From NCBI GenBank assembly GCA_007131745.1, contig SLPX01000180.1, forward strand, positions 1-34,248: a stretch of DNA of 34,248 bases, given 5' to 3'. The notes below the pieces were generated by a model. That model saw only the letters and a program-made list of their open reading frames with translations. It ran no database searches and was not told the DNA's origin. This DNA is from Myxococcales bacterium (lineage in GTDB: Bacteria; Myxococcota; Polyangia; HGW-17; SLPX01). Below, one piece after another: positions 1 through 7,485 of this stretch (positions are counted from its first letter, which is position 1; each line of letters opens with the position of its first letter). The position numbers and the translations under genes were made by a program.

Positions 1-279
1 ACTGTTGCAAATCAGCAAATTCACCTGAATTGCTTGGACCCGATCCCACAAGACATGTTCGAACCGATAACCGGGGATTACGCGCGCGCGGCCGTCACCC
101 TGAAGGCCGAAGACGGTTCGGCCCATGGAACCTGCCAGAGCGTTCAAAGCGGGGTACATGACATCTGGTCGGATGAGCCCTTCGGCATCTGGGTCTACGG
201 CTACTATTCCGATACCTCGTACGGATATCCGGGCGGCATGAACCTGGAGCAGATCAACGAGGTCGTCATAGTACACTAG
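1..279 (+). CDS. C-terminal end of an IgGFc-binding-type surface protein (5' end outside window)
   Basis: The frame is open from base 1 to a TAG stop at 277-279, so this is the last 92 codons of a gene that begins upstream. The end reads IWVYGYYSDTSYGYPGGMNL followed by EQIN, a pattern typical of the C-terminal edge of IgGFc-binding repeat proteins of Myxococcota, which are large exported adhesin-like proteins. A decayed second copy of bases 124-275 lies at 5784-5935, which helps to confirm the reading frame. Function beyond surface binding is unknown. The family call rests on a short motif only. Confidence 0.6.
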   Translation, partial: TVANQQIHLNCLDPIPQDMFEPITGDYARAAVTLKAEDGSAHGTCQSVQSGVHDIWSDEPFGIWVYGYYSDTSYGYPGGMNLEQINEVVIVH

Positions 280-306
280 AGCGAATACCTGAAACCAGTC
301 GCCCTT

Positions 307-717
307 CTAGCCCGAGTTTGCCACCCAATTCTCTATGCGTAAGCCCTCTATCCGGCTAAACTCATGTAGATTATTGGATACCAGACAGCCTTCATGGGCC
401 TGGACGGTGGCTGCGATGAGGAGATCGTTGGGGCCTATGGGGCTTCCTGTTTTCTCGAGCCGAGCTCGAATCTTTGCGTAGGCGGTCGATTCCTTCTCTC
501 CAAAGGGAACAATGGAAAAGGGAAGAAGAAAATCTTCAACTATCCTGAGGTTCTCCTTTTGCTTTGCACTCTTTTCTGCGCCATATAGTAGCTCAGCTCT
601 GACAATCGAGCAGATGCGAATGTCGTCAGGATGCTTTTCCATGAGCAGGTTTTTTACAGAACTATGCGTGCCTTTAAGAAAGTAGATACAGATATTGGTA
701 TCGAGGAAGTATTTCAC
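307..717 (-). CDS. vapC: VapC-type PIN-domain ribonuclease toxin
   Basis: This 136-residue protein has the standard size and motifs of a type II VapC toxin, a Mg-dependent RNase. It opens with FLDTNICIYFLKG (Asp6), has Glu42 in VRAELLYGAEKS, Asp98 in GSPIGPNDLLIAA, and ends with VSNN..EF.RIEGLRIENW, as in many VapC proteins. Its ATG overlaps the stop of the upstream antitoxin gene by 4 bases (ATGA, 714-717), so translation is probably coupled. It sits between the IgGFc-like tail and the large lipoprotein gene. The decayed copy of this locus at 5.8-6.0 kb lacks it, which suggests insertion here or loss there. Confidence 0.9.
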   Translation of the reverse strand: MKYFLDTNICIYFLKGTHSSVKNLLMEKHPDDIRICSIVRAELLYGAEKSAKQKENLRIVEDFLLPFSIVPFGEKESTAYAKIRARLEKTGSPIGPNDLLIAATVQAHEGCLVSNNLHEFSRIEGLRIENWVANSG

Positions 718-944
718 AACGATTCTCTTTCGTGGTCATCAGCAAAATCTTTCGGCCTATCCACGGCAAATGTATCATCCTGTATGGAACCGTACAGACT
801 TTGGTAATGCTGCGGCCAGGCATTGAACATCGATTCGTTGAGCTTTCTTACGACATACTTTGAGATGGAGATGTGTTCCATTTTTGCAGCGGTTTCAATC
901 TTTTCCAGGGTAGTTTTGTCAATATAGATTGATAACTGGGGCAT
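714..944 (-). CDS. vapB: VapB-type antitoxin, ribbon-helix-helix-like
   Basis: This is a 76-residue protein directly upstream of and overlapping vapC. The N-terminus (PQLSIYIDKTTLEKIETAAK, then SISKYVVRKL) fits a ribbon-helix-helix DNA-binding unit. The acidic C-terminus should wrap and neutralise the toxin. The start is well set by a strong ribosome site, AAGGAGGT (minus strand, 951-958), seven bases from the ATG. Upstream lies a promoter overlapped by a perfect 16-bp AT palindrome, the expected target for autorepression by a VapBC complex. The antitoxin role comes mainly from gene order and the toxin partner. Confidence 0.82.
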   Translation of the reverse strand: MPQLSIYIDKTTLEKIETAAKMEHISISKYVVRKLNESMFNAWPQHYQSLYGSIQDDTFAVDRPKDFADDHERESL

Positions 945-962
945 GTGGGCACCTCCTTATCT

Positions 963-1001
963 TATATTATATAATATACTTGTATTTGCTTTATATGGCA
1001 A
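963..1001 (-). promoter_or_regulatory. vapBC promoter with overlapping palindromic operator
   Basis: On the minus strand a -35 TTGCCA (996-1001) is followed after 17 bases by a -10 TATATT (973-978). The -10 lies inside TATATTATATAATATA (963-978), a perfect 16-bp palindrome. This is where a VapBC autorepressor would be expected to bind. The promoter elements are near consensus, but binding is inferred. Confidence 0.55.
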
Positions 1002-1083
1002 GGCTTCTCAATCCAGGAGTCATTTTTTAGTCAGCCCTAAACATCTCTGGATGGATCCTCGGTCAATGTGAGCGTCTTTATTA

Positions 1084-4000
1084 TCATGGGTTCCAGGTTG
1101 GACTGCACTCGTAGACGGGGCCGACGTCAAAAGTGTCGGCGGGCCGTGTCATGGGGGGCAGGGCGTAGCCCGCGTCTTCAATCTTGGTCCGGCAGGAGTT
1201 TGCAAAACTACGGAGTTCTTCAAAGGTGTTGAACTCATCTCCAAACCCCGTGTTTTCCAGGAACTTGTCCCATACTCCCTGCAGAGCGGCCAGGCCGGCT
1301 GGGTCGGTAACGGTTGTCAAGAGCATGAGCTGGTTGAGGTAAGGTTCATTGGAGCCCATCTCATGCCCCCATATATCGCCCATGATCGAACACGCGGCCA
1401 ACTCCGCGCGCTGCGCGAGGAAATTGGGTACTGAGTACGGGTGGCAATATGCTGAGTTTCGGCAGACAAATACTTCGTTGATGAGCATTTGCGTTCGTTT
1501 GGATGGCCATATTCCGATTTCGTATGTCAACGAAGGAGTCACGATATACCCGCGGGCTATCGCTGAAAAATCCACGAAAAGAGCGCACTGGTGTCGCCAG
1601 TCAAGGCCTCCCTGTTCGACTACATGTACTTCGTGGAAGTCCTGAGACGCGGCGCGATTAGATTCATTGAAAACCGGCGCTCCCGGCGGATTGTCTCCCA
1701 CGACACAGTACCGAACGGGCGGGAAGCAGTAAGACGGCGACTCGCCGGCGAATGCTCCCATGGATCGATAATGCGTCTTGGCGCCGACCCGCAGGATCTG
1801 CGTGTTCGCGTTCAACTCAACCATGCCGTTTCCCACCATCAAGTGTGCCAGAGCGCACGCAATAGATGGATTGGGAGCGGCTCCGCACGCGAGCGAGAGG
1901 CCGAGTGGCAGTTCTCCGACCGCTGCCTTGACCGGGTCTCCCATCGGCTGAAGGTAGTAGGGTTCCAGGAGGTGTTGTATTGCTGCACTTTGCAGGAGCT
2001 GGGCGATGATGTTCCCTTTTTCCATTTTCTGGGTTTCGGAAACAACGTTGTCCATGACGACGGTGTTCAGCCTGTTTGTGAGATCGCCGACAAACTCCAG
2101 CAGGAATTCACTCAGGAAAATCGTAAAAGGCCCGAGCACGATTGCGGCGACTCCCTCTATGAGATCAAAGGGACAGCTCATAAAAGCTTTGAAACGTTCC
2201 AGCAATGTAGCGTTTTTGGCGAAAATATTCTTGCAATTGGGAGCGTCCCAGCCGACATCGAGTTTCCAGTCGTCACGGTTGATGTTGGGGATGGTCGTGT
2301 GGAGCCGCCGTGTTCCAATCGCAAAACCATCCACACCCTCGTTTCCCACTTGTGATATGACACCGTGGACTTTCAGATCCAGCGAGCCCAGGTTGAGAGT
2401 CGCGGTGTTGGGCCAACCCGGCGGGGGAAGGTCGGCGCCGATGTTGATATCGATGAAACCTCCAAGAAGGTTTAACACCCACTTTAAAAACCATGAAGCG
2501 ATTTTTTTGAACCTTTTTTGGACCCACTGTTCGGTCAGCACCCAAAAGGGCCAGTCGAAAGAGACTTCGCCGGGGATCAACTCTACTATGACTCCTCCCA
2601 TGTCCACCTTTGTGACGAGTTCCATCCCAGCCGCGGAGGTTGTTCCCTGGCCGATGGTTCCGGTCAAGGAGCCGAAATTTTCGGTTATCTGTTGGCCTAC
2701 GCGGGCATATTTCGAGACCCGTCCCGAGCACCCGAATTTGATGACTTCCTGCATCGCAGCGTCGAGTGGCAAGGTGATTTTGCCGGGTGCATTTGTTTGG
2801 AATTGTTGGATGAAAGTAGCGGTGATTCGGTCATTGGTCAGGTCCGGATCCTGGCCTTGCTCCGCGAGTTCGTAAAGCGTCTTGTACGGGAGGACCTTGA
2901 CCAGAAGCGGGTCCGTGCAAAGCGCAAGGTAGGCGTGCTCGGTATCGATAGCATAGTTTACAACATCAACATCCGTTACGTCTCGCGGGTAGAACTCGGT
3001 CACGCAGTAACCTCGTTCGGTCGGCTCGGCGTTCTCTCCCGGACAGACGCATTTCAGAGGAAGTTCAAAGGTTTGATAGGACGGAGAGCGGTTCAGCGCC
3101 AGGCATTGTGCACGAGTCAGGTTTGTCAAGATAAGGGCCTGGTCAATCATGCTCTTTTGACGGTCGGGGAACTTGATGTCGGTCAGGGGATAAGAGTTTT
3201 TCTCATCCATCCCCAGGTAATCGTTCGGCATATGAGTGGGGAAAAGTGAAAACCGGGTATCTTTCTTAAGGTCGATGATAATAGGTTTGGATTTCACTAT
3301 CACGGCTCCGTCCCAGGCTACGGAGAGGGATATTTTGCCCTTGTTGTAGTTGTATCCGATGTTTTCAATCTTCAAGGCTGTCTCCCCGTCAACCTGGATT
3401 TTCGCAATATCCATTTTGAGCTTGGAGTTATCGGGCAACACATCAGTGAGAGCCATTAATTCCAGTGGATTGATCTCACACCTGAAAGTATCCCGGTTGC
3501 ACTTGACGCCGTCGATAGATTCTGCCTCTCCAAGAGCGTACTGGATGGGGCCGTTTGCAAGCTGGTAACGAATGAAGTTGCCGGGAATCTCCAGCCTCAG
3601 AGATTGCAGAAGCTGATTCGAGTCAATCAGCGTCGGCGCGGGGTCGGGAACCACCTCACCATCGTCGTGCTCGCTCGCGGGCGGCGGATCACTCATCGTG
3701 ACTTCCTCCGAATCCGTGCGAAACTTGTAACGCACGGCGTCGATATCTTCGATGGAAAACGGATCCCAACCCCTCAAATCGAATGGATTACAACGGTCAT
3801 CCATATCTACCAGCGCCTGAACTTCCTCACAACTCGGAAGCACTTCAGCGTTTAGTGCATCAGCGCACTCGATCGCGCTCTCATCGGTAGGGTCGAATCC
3901 GGGACAAGCTTTCTCAGCAGCAGCGATGGCATCCTCACATGCCTGAGACAGGGTCTCTTGGGTTTCGTCGCCTTCGACGGTTTGATCCACGGGGAGGCCG

Positions 4001-4230
4001 TCGGTAACCACGCAAGCGATAGTTGCTTCTCCCCCTTGGCAATCATCGTAGGTGATGAAATCGTGGTCGAGTCCGGTAAACCCCGGGTGATCTCCGCCCA
4101 CTGGGCAACAGGCATCCTGGATGGCAACGTGCGCTTCAACACATTTGTTTGGATCGTCTGCTTTTTTGTTGTCGCACGCAGTGCAAGCGAACGCGCTCAC
4201 CACTATCGCTGCACAAATAAAATTTTTCAT
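1084..4230 (-). CDS. Large orphan lipoprotein, about 1048 residues
   Basis: The start is placed at the ATG at 4228-4230, although the frame is open further upstream. It has a GAGGG-type ribosome site and opens a clear lipoprotein signal, MKNFICAAIVVSAFACTAC, with the lipidated Cys at residue 19. The N-terminal 150 residues are Cys-rich and acidic. The middle holds a Cys-knot-like segment (KCVCPGENAEPTERGYC). The C-terminal half has long hydrophobic or amphipathic stretches (for example IASWFLKWVLNLLGGFIDIN) that could be membrane-associated or form a lipid-binding groove. I recognise no catalytic motif or named family. A decayed paralogue of the Cys segment is at 5928-6018. Genes on this strand downstream are vapBC. 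It is divergent from the gene at 4331. It was probably exported and anchored; function unknown. Confidence 0.8.
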   Translation of the reverse strand: MKNFICAAIVVSAFACTACDNKKADDPNKCVEAHVAIQDACCPVGGDHPGFTGLDHDFITYDDCQGGEATIACVVTDGLPVDQTVEGDETQETLSQACEDAIAAAEKACPGFDPTDESAIECADALNAEVLPSCEEVQALVDMDDRCNPFDLRGWDPFSIEDIDAVRYKFRTDSEEVTMSDPPPASEHDDGEVVPDPAPTLIDSNQLLQSLRLEIPGNFIRYQLANGPIQYALGEAESIDGVKCNRDTFRCEINPLELMALTDVLPDNSKLKMDIAKIQVDGETALKIENIGYNYNKGKISLSVAWDGAVIVKSKPIIIDLKKDTRFSLFPTHMPNDYLGMDEKNSYPLTDIKFPDRQKSMIDQALILTNLTRAQCLALNRSPSYQTFELPLKCVCPGENAEPTERGYCVTEFYPRDVTDVDVVNYAIDTEHAYLALCTDPLLVKVLPYKTLYELAEQGQDPDLTNDRITATFIQQFQTNAPGKITLPLDAAMQEVIKFGCSGRVSKYARVGQQITENFGSLTGTIGQGTTSAAGMELVTKVDMGGVIVELIPGEVSFDWPFWVLTEQWVQKRFKKIASWFLKWVLNLLGGFIDINIGADLPPPGWPNTATLNLGSLDLKVHGVISQVGNEGVDGFAIGTRRLHTTIPNINRDDWKLDVGWDAPNCKNIFAKNATLLERFKAFMSCPFDLIEGVAAIVLGPFTIFLSEFLLEFVGDLTNRLNTVVMDNVVSETQKMEKGNIIAQLLQSAAIQHLLEPYYLQPMGDPVKAAVGELPLGLSLACGAAPNPSIACALAHLMVGNGMVELNANTQILRVGAKTHYRSMGAFAGESPSYCFPPVRYCVVGDNPPGAPVFNESNRAASQDFHEVHVVEQGGLDWRHQCALFVDFSAIARGYIVTPSLTYEIGIWPSKRTQMLINEVFVCRNSAYCHPYSVPNFLAQRAELAACSIMGDIWGHEMGSNEPYLNQLMLLTTVTDPAGLAALQGVWDKFLENTGFGDEFNTFEELRSFANSCRTKIEDAGYALPPMTRPADTFDVGPVYECSPTWNP

Positions 4231-4270
4231 GGTACACCCTCTAACCTTTCTGGTTTGTCTACTACCCACA

Positions 4271-4299
4271 TTGAATACACCCTTTTTTTCTGATATTAT
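4271..4299 (+). promoter_or_regulatory. Candidate sigma-70-type promoter for the Gly-rich lipoprotein gene
   Basis: TTGAAT (4271-4276) and TATTAT (4294-4299) are separated by 17 bases. The implied start of transcription is about 25 bases before the ATG at 4331. It lies in the 100-bp divergent gap with the large lipoprotein gene. Supported only by consensus match and position. Confidence 0.45.
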
Positions 4300-4330
4300 A
4301 GGAAATTCGCAATGAGAGTGGATTTTAGAC

Positions 4331-5752
4331 ATGAGTTTGAATTTACATAGGTTGCCTGTTCGAGTCGTCCTCCGCTGCATTATTTGTCTGATTGGAGTTT
4401 TACTTCTTTTCGGTTGTCGCACCAAATTCGGGGGTGCAGGTCATACAAAGGATGCGGGATCGGAGTCTTTATGCGGCAACGGGTTGTTGGACGATGGCGA
4501 AGAGTGCGACGACGGAAATTCCGAGGACGGAGACGGATGCGATTCGAATTGCAGAATCGAGCCGGGATGGCACTGTGAAGGGGAACCGAGTGTTTGTGAG
4601 TATACTTGTGGTGATGGAATAAAGCAGGAATGGGAGGAGTGCGATGGGGATGATCTGGGGGGGAAAACTTGTGAATCTTTGGCCGAGGGTTTTAAGGGCG
4701 GAGAGCTTGGATGCTATGAGAATTGTACTTTCGATAAAACATGGTGCATCTCCCCGAAGTGTGGAGATGGAGTTTTGGATCTGGGCGAGGAATGTGATGA
4801 AGGTGATCAAAACTCGAACGAGGGCGCTTGCCTGTTAAATTGCATGAAAGCTTTTTGCGGAGACGGCTTTGTGTGGGAGGGAGTTGAGGAATGTGACGAC
4901 GGGCCTGATAATTCCGACACCGAGCCTTTTGTATGTAGAACGGATTGTAGAGCAGCGATTGAGGCGACAGGTGGGGAGATTGAAGACATCACCGTTGATG
5001 GGCGGCGTTGGCGTGTGCATACTTTTCGCTCCGATGGTGTATTTGAAGTCACTAAGATCGGAAGTTTGGGTGATGAAGTCGAATACTTGATTTTGGCCGG
5101 CGGCGGTGGTGGAGGAGCGGAGACCGGAGGAGGAGGTGGTGGTGGTGGACTCTTTTCAGGGTCCACAATGGTCGCGGTTACGAGCTATCAGGTTGGTGTA
5201 GGTAGCGGTGGGTCCGCTGGTTCAAATGGTCAATCAAGTTCTTTCATGGGGATCACGCCGTCGGGCGGAGGTCGTGGCGGAAGACTGGAATCGAATGGAT
5301 TCTCCGGAGGGTGTGGTGGTGGAGCAGGCGGAATTTATAATCTGCCGCAGCCTTCCCGCTCGGGAGGATCGGGAAACCCGGGAAACCGAGGAGGCAACCG
5401 CGGCGCGTCCAGTACCGGAATAACAGCAGGCGCGGGTGGTGGGGGCATGGGCACAGCGGGAGAGGATGTATCTGGTGATCGCAGAACCGGAGGCAAGGGC
5501 GGTGATGGAATTTCTTCATCCATAACAGGGAGTGCCGTAACTTATGGAGGTGGCGGTGGTGGTGGTGGATCAGGTGGTAGCGGTGGTGGGGCAGGTGGTA
5601 AAGGTGGGGGAGGCGCTGGTTCATTCACCGGGACGGGATCTGATGGAAGTCCCAATACAGGCGGGGGTGGTGGAGGAGGTGGTTACGGCAATAATCAGGG
5701 CGGTCGGGGCGGTTCAGGCATTGTTGTGATTCGCTACCCTATGGAGCATTGA
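4331..5752 (+). CDS. Lipoprotein with DUF4215-type Cys-rich repeats fused to a glycine-rich domain
   Basis: This 473-residue protein has a signal peptide ending in LLFGC (Cys29). Residues about 48-206 carry four Cys-rich units of the CGNG/CGDG..xGEECD type common in Myxococcota surface proteins. From about residue 225 it changes to a glycine-rich domain: VEYLILAGGGGGG, many GGGGxGG runs, and the ending GGSGIVVIRYP. This matches the Gly_rich_2 type domain often seen at the tips of phage tail fibres and in some secreted proteins. The Gly runs use mixed GGN codons, so it is not simple DNA slippage. The combination suggests an anchored, disulphide-stabilised stalk carrying a polyglycine helical bundle that could bind a ligand. 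The binding role is inference. It is divergent from the 1084-4230 gene. Confidence 0.85.
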   Translation: MSLNLHRLPVRVVLRCIICLIGVLLLFGCRTKFGGAGHTKDAGSESLCGNGLLDDGEECDDGNSEDGDGCDSNCRIEPGWHCEGEPSVCEYTCGDGIKQEWEECDGDDLGGKTCESLAEGFKGGELGCYENCTFDKTWCISPKCGDGVLDLGEECDEGDQNSNEGACLLNCMKAFCGDGFVWEGVEECDDGPDNSDTEPFVCRTDCRAAIEATGGEIEDITVDGRRWRVHTFRSDGVFEVTKIGSLGDEVEYLILAGGGGGGAETGGGGGGGGLFSGSTMVAVTSYQVGVGSGGSAGSNGQSSSFMGITPSGGGRGGRLESNGFSGGCGGGAGGIYNLPQPSRSGGSGNPGNRGGNRGASSTGITAGAGGGGMGTAGEDVSGDRRTGGKGGDGISSSITGSAVTYGGGGGGGGSGGSGGGAGGKGGGGAGSFTGTGSDGSPNTGGGGGGGGYGNNQGGRGGSGIVVIRYPMEH

Positions 5753-5783
5753 CAAAACATTCATGCTTCTGAAAACACGCTTC

Positions 5784-5935
5784 ATGGAACCTGCCAGAGT
5801 GTTACAAGCGGGGTACATGACATCTGGTCGGATCAGCCCTTCGGCATCTGGGTCTACGGCGATTATTCCGATACTTCGTACGGATATCCGGGCGGCATGA
5901 ACCTGGAGCAGATCAACTAAGTTGTCACAGTACCC
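5784..5935 (+). pseudogene. Decayed copy of the IgGFc-like gene tail
   Basis: Bases 5784-5935 match 124-275 with about 11 differences in 150 positions by eye, including the part encoding IWVYG and SYGYPGGMNLEQIN. One change creates an in-frame TAA directly after Gln-Ile-Asn. No start or upstream part of the gene is present. It is joined to a fragment of a second gene (next feature). Confidence 0.8.
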
Positions 5936-6018
5936 TCGTTCGGTCGGCTCCCCGTTTTCGTCCGGACAAACGCAGCTTATGGGGTATTCGAAAGTCTGAT
6001 AGGCCGGTTCCCGCTGGG
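5928..6018 (-). pseudogene. Fragment of a paralogue of the large lipoprotein
   Basis: Read on the minus strand this encodes PAYQTFEYPISCVCPDENGE then PTERGYC, which aligns with SYQTFELPLKCVCPGENAEP then TERGYC of the 1084-4230 gene (plus-strand bases about 3003-3095). No start or stop context of a working gene surrounds it. The rest of the 5753-6101 gap shows nothing else I can name. Confidence 0.75.
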
Positions 6019-6101
6019 GCTTAAATCGGCGAGATTTTTGTTTTCAGCTGCAACCGAACCAGCCGGTTTTTTTGAGGTGGAAATAAAATTGCCACACCGG
6101 C

Positions 6102-6827
6102 TTAGCGTAAAGTGGAATAGAACAAGGTCGTCGAGTCTTTGCGGTTGGTCTGAGTGTATCCGCCTTCGAAATTGAAATTGACAAAACCCTGTGTAGATCT
6201 GGTCACCGTTACTGTTATAAGGCAGTCGTCCGCGCCGGATCGGTCGTGGATATAATTGATCTTGTACTCGCCGTTATCGTCGACGTTGTTGATGTGCTTT
6301 GCATATATGCACTCGCCTTCGACATCTATTGTCACACCGTGACCAGGACTTGATGCATCCCAGAACACGGTCAGGCTGTCGGTTTGTGACATGGATTCCT
6401 CCGGGTCGGTCCCGATTACGTGAGGGATTTCTCCCATATTGGCGGTAGTGGAGATGACTCTTCCCGGCCTGATAAAATCGAATACATACAAGCCGTCCTG
6501 ATCCATTGCAACGCTGGAACGCACCCAGTGGTAACCGGTGACCGGATCATAGTACTCGTTTAGCAGTGTTCCATTGCATTCAATGTAATCCCCTCCCGTC
6601 AGTTCCAAAATTCTCCCCATGGGGCCGCCCGTTCGAAACACAGCCCATGCCGTCACGTGGTCGTTTTCATGGTGATCCACGATAAAAGTGGCCCATATAC
6701 GCCCTGTTTCGACGTCTTCCGACTTCACGGTGCTACACCCTGTGGTCGGGAAAACAAAGGCCATCAAAAAAGCCCCGAAAACCGCTTTCTTCACAAGGCC
6801 GGATACGAAGATTTTTAATGAGCGCAT
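6102..6827 (-). CDS. Small beta-rich lipoprotein of unknown function
   Basis: The start is taken at the ATG at 6825-6827, which opens MRSLKIFVSGLVKKAVFGAF and a signal ending TTGC (Cys31); 241 residues. No strong ribosome site is visible, and an in-frame ATG 13 codons upstream is an alternative. After the anchor the protein is rich in alternating polar and hydrophobic residues and aromatic residues, consistent with a beta-sandwich. It has only a few further Cys residues, spread along the chain (ECNG, EGECIYA, DDCLI), which might form disulphides. No family is recognised. Its 3' end faces the decayed fragments at 5.8-6.0 kb. Confidence 0.72.
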   Translation of the reverse strand: MRSLKIFVSGLVKKAVFGAFLMAFVFPTTGCSTVKSEDVETGRIWATFIVDHHENDHVTAWAVFRTGGPMGRILELTGGDYIECNGTLLNEYYDPVTGYHWVRSSVAMDQDGLYVFDFIRPGRVISTTANMGEIPHVIGTDPEESMSQTDSLTVFWDASSPGHGVTIDVEGECIYAKHINNVDDNGEYKINYIHDRSGADDCLITVTVTRSTQGFVNFNFEGGYTQTNRKDSTTLFYSTLR

Positions 6828-6930
6828 TTTTTTACTCGAGTTTTCATGATTCCCGTTTACATTCATATTTTGCAAGGGACAACGTGCGTTTACAAGTATA
6901 TCGTTGTGTTTCCGAATAGCATTTTTCTGT

Positions 6931-6964
6931 TGCACCAAATCGGGTGGGTGAAGAAAGGGCGGAA
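6931..6964 (+). repeat. Direct repeat copy A, upstream of the oad operon
   Basis: These 34 bases match 10770-10803 at 31 positions, with an unbroken 22-base core (6943-6964) containing GGTGGGTGAAGAAAGG. Weaker, A-rich similarity continues for about 35 bases to the right. The surrounding 6828-7196 gap is otherwise non-coding and also holds two copies of CTTTTTGTGAAA (7152 and 7170) just before oadG. Confidence 0.8.
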
Positions 6965-7105
6965 GAAAAAAAAGGAAAGAATATGTTTGTATATTGATAG
7001 GGGAAATTGTTTGGTGTTTTCTGTGTGTCGTCTCAAAAAGATGAATCCAGGAGGACCACGAAAAAGTCCTTCATCTTGAAAAATTCCGACAGAGTGAAAT
7101 ACTCG

Positions 7106-7134
7106 TTGATTGTTTAGGCTGATTAGGTTGTATT
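7106..7134 (+). promoter_or_regulatory. Weak candidate promoter for oadGAB
   Basis: TTGATT (7106-7111) and TGTATT (7129-7134) are 17 bases apart and lie about 65 bases before the oadG start. It is the best sigma-70-like pair I see in the gap, but the -10 is poor. Confidence 0.3.
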
Positions 7135-7196
7135 TTCTTGGAAATACAAACCCTTTTTGTGAAAATGAGCTTTTTGTGAAATTGGAGCTTTGCTGA

Positions 7197-7415
7197 ATGT
7201 TGGAACAAGCGATAACATTGACGTTAATAGGGGTGGGAACAGTGTTTTTTTTTCTCATCCTCATGGTTTTCGTAATGCACGGAACCGCGGCAATCCTCAA
7301 GAATCGTTTTCCGGATCCCCCTGTACAAAGCAAATCGAAACCAACGCAATCCAACCGAACCGACAAGGTTAAAATCGCCATCGCCATTGCAGCGGCAAAA
7401 AGAAATCAGAGCTGA
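7197..7415 (+). CDS. oadG: Oxaloacetate decarboxylase gamma subunit
   Basis: A 72-residue protein of the sodium-pump decarboxylase gamma family. One N-terminal membrane helix (ITLTLIGVGTVFFFLILMVF) is followed by a Pro/Ser/Lys linker and a C-terminal IAIAIAAAKR segment, which is the conserved short helix that contacts the alpha subunit in the family. GGAG at 7184-7187 lies nine bases before the ATG. It is first in an oadG-oadA-oadB operon, the usual order. It holds the biotin-bearing alpha subunit against the membrane subunit. Confidence 0.87.
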   Translation: MLEQAITLTLIGVGTVFFFLILMVFVMHGTAAILKNRFPDPPVQSKSKPTQSNRTDKVKIAIAIAAAKRNQS

Positions 7416-7485
7416 AAGAACAGCCTGCGGCGATGAGGTATTTTTTACCCATTCAAGCTCAAACAGCAATTTTAAGGAGATAATC

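Noticed and set aside
1591..2875. Long open frames on the plus strand inside the large lipoprotein gene
   Set aside because: They overlap the minus-strand gene with its clear lipoprotein signal, and their sequences show no family features.
5253..5624. His/Pro-rich minus-strand frames
   Set aside because: They are antisense to the glycine-rich domain; GGN codons read backwards give Pro and His.
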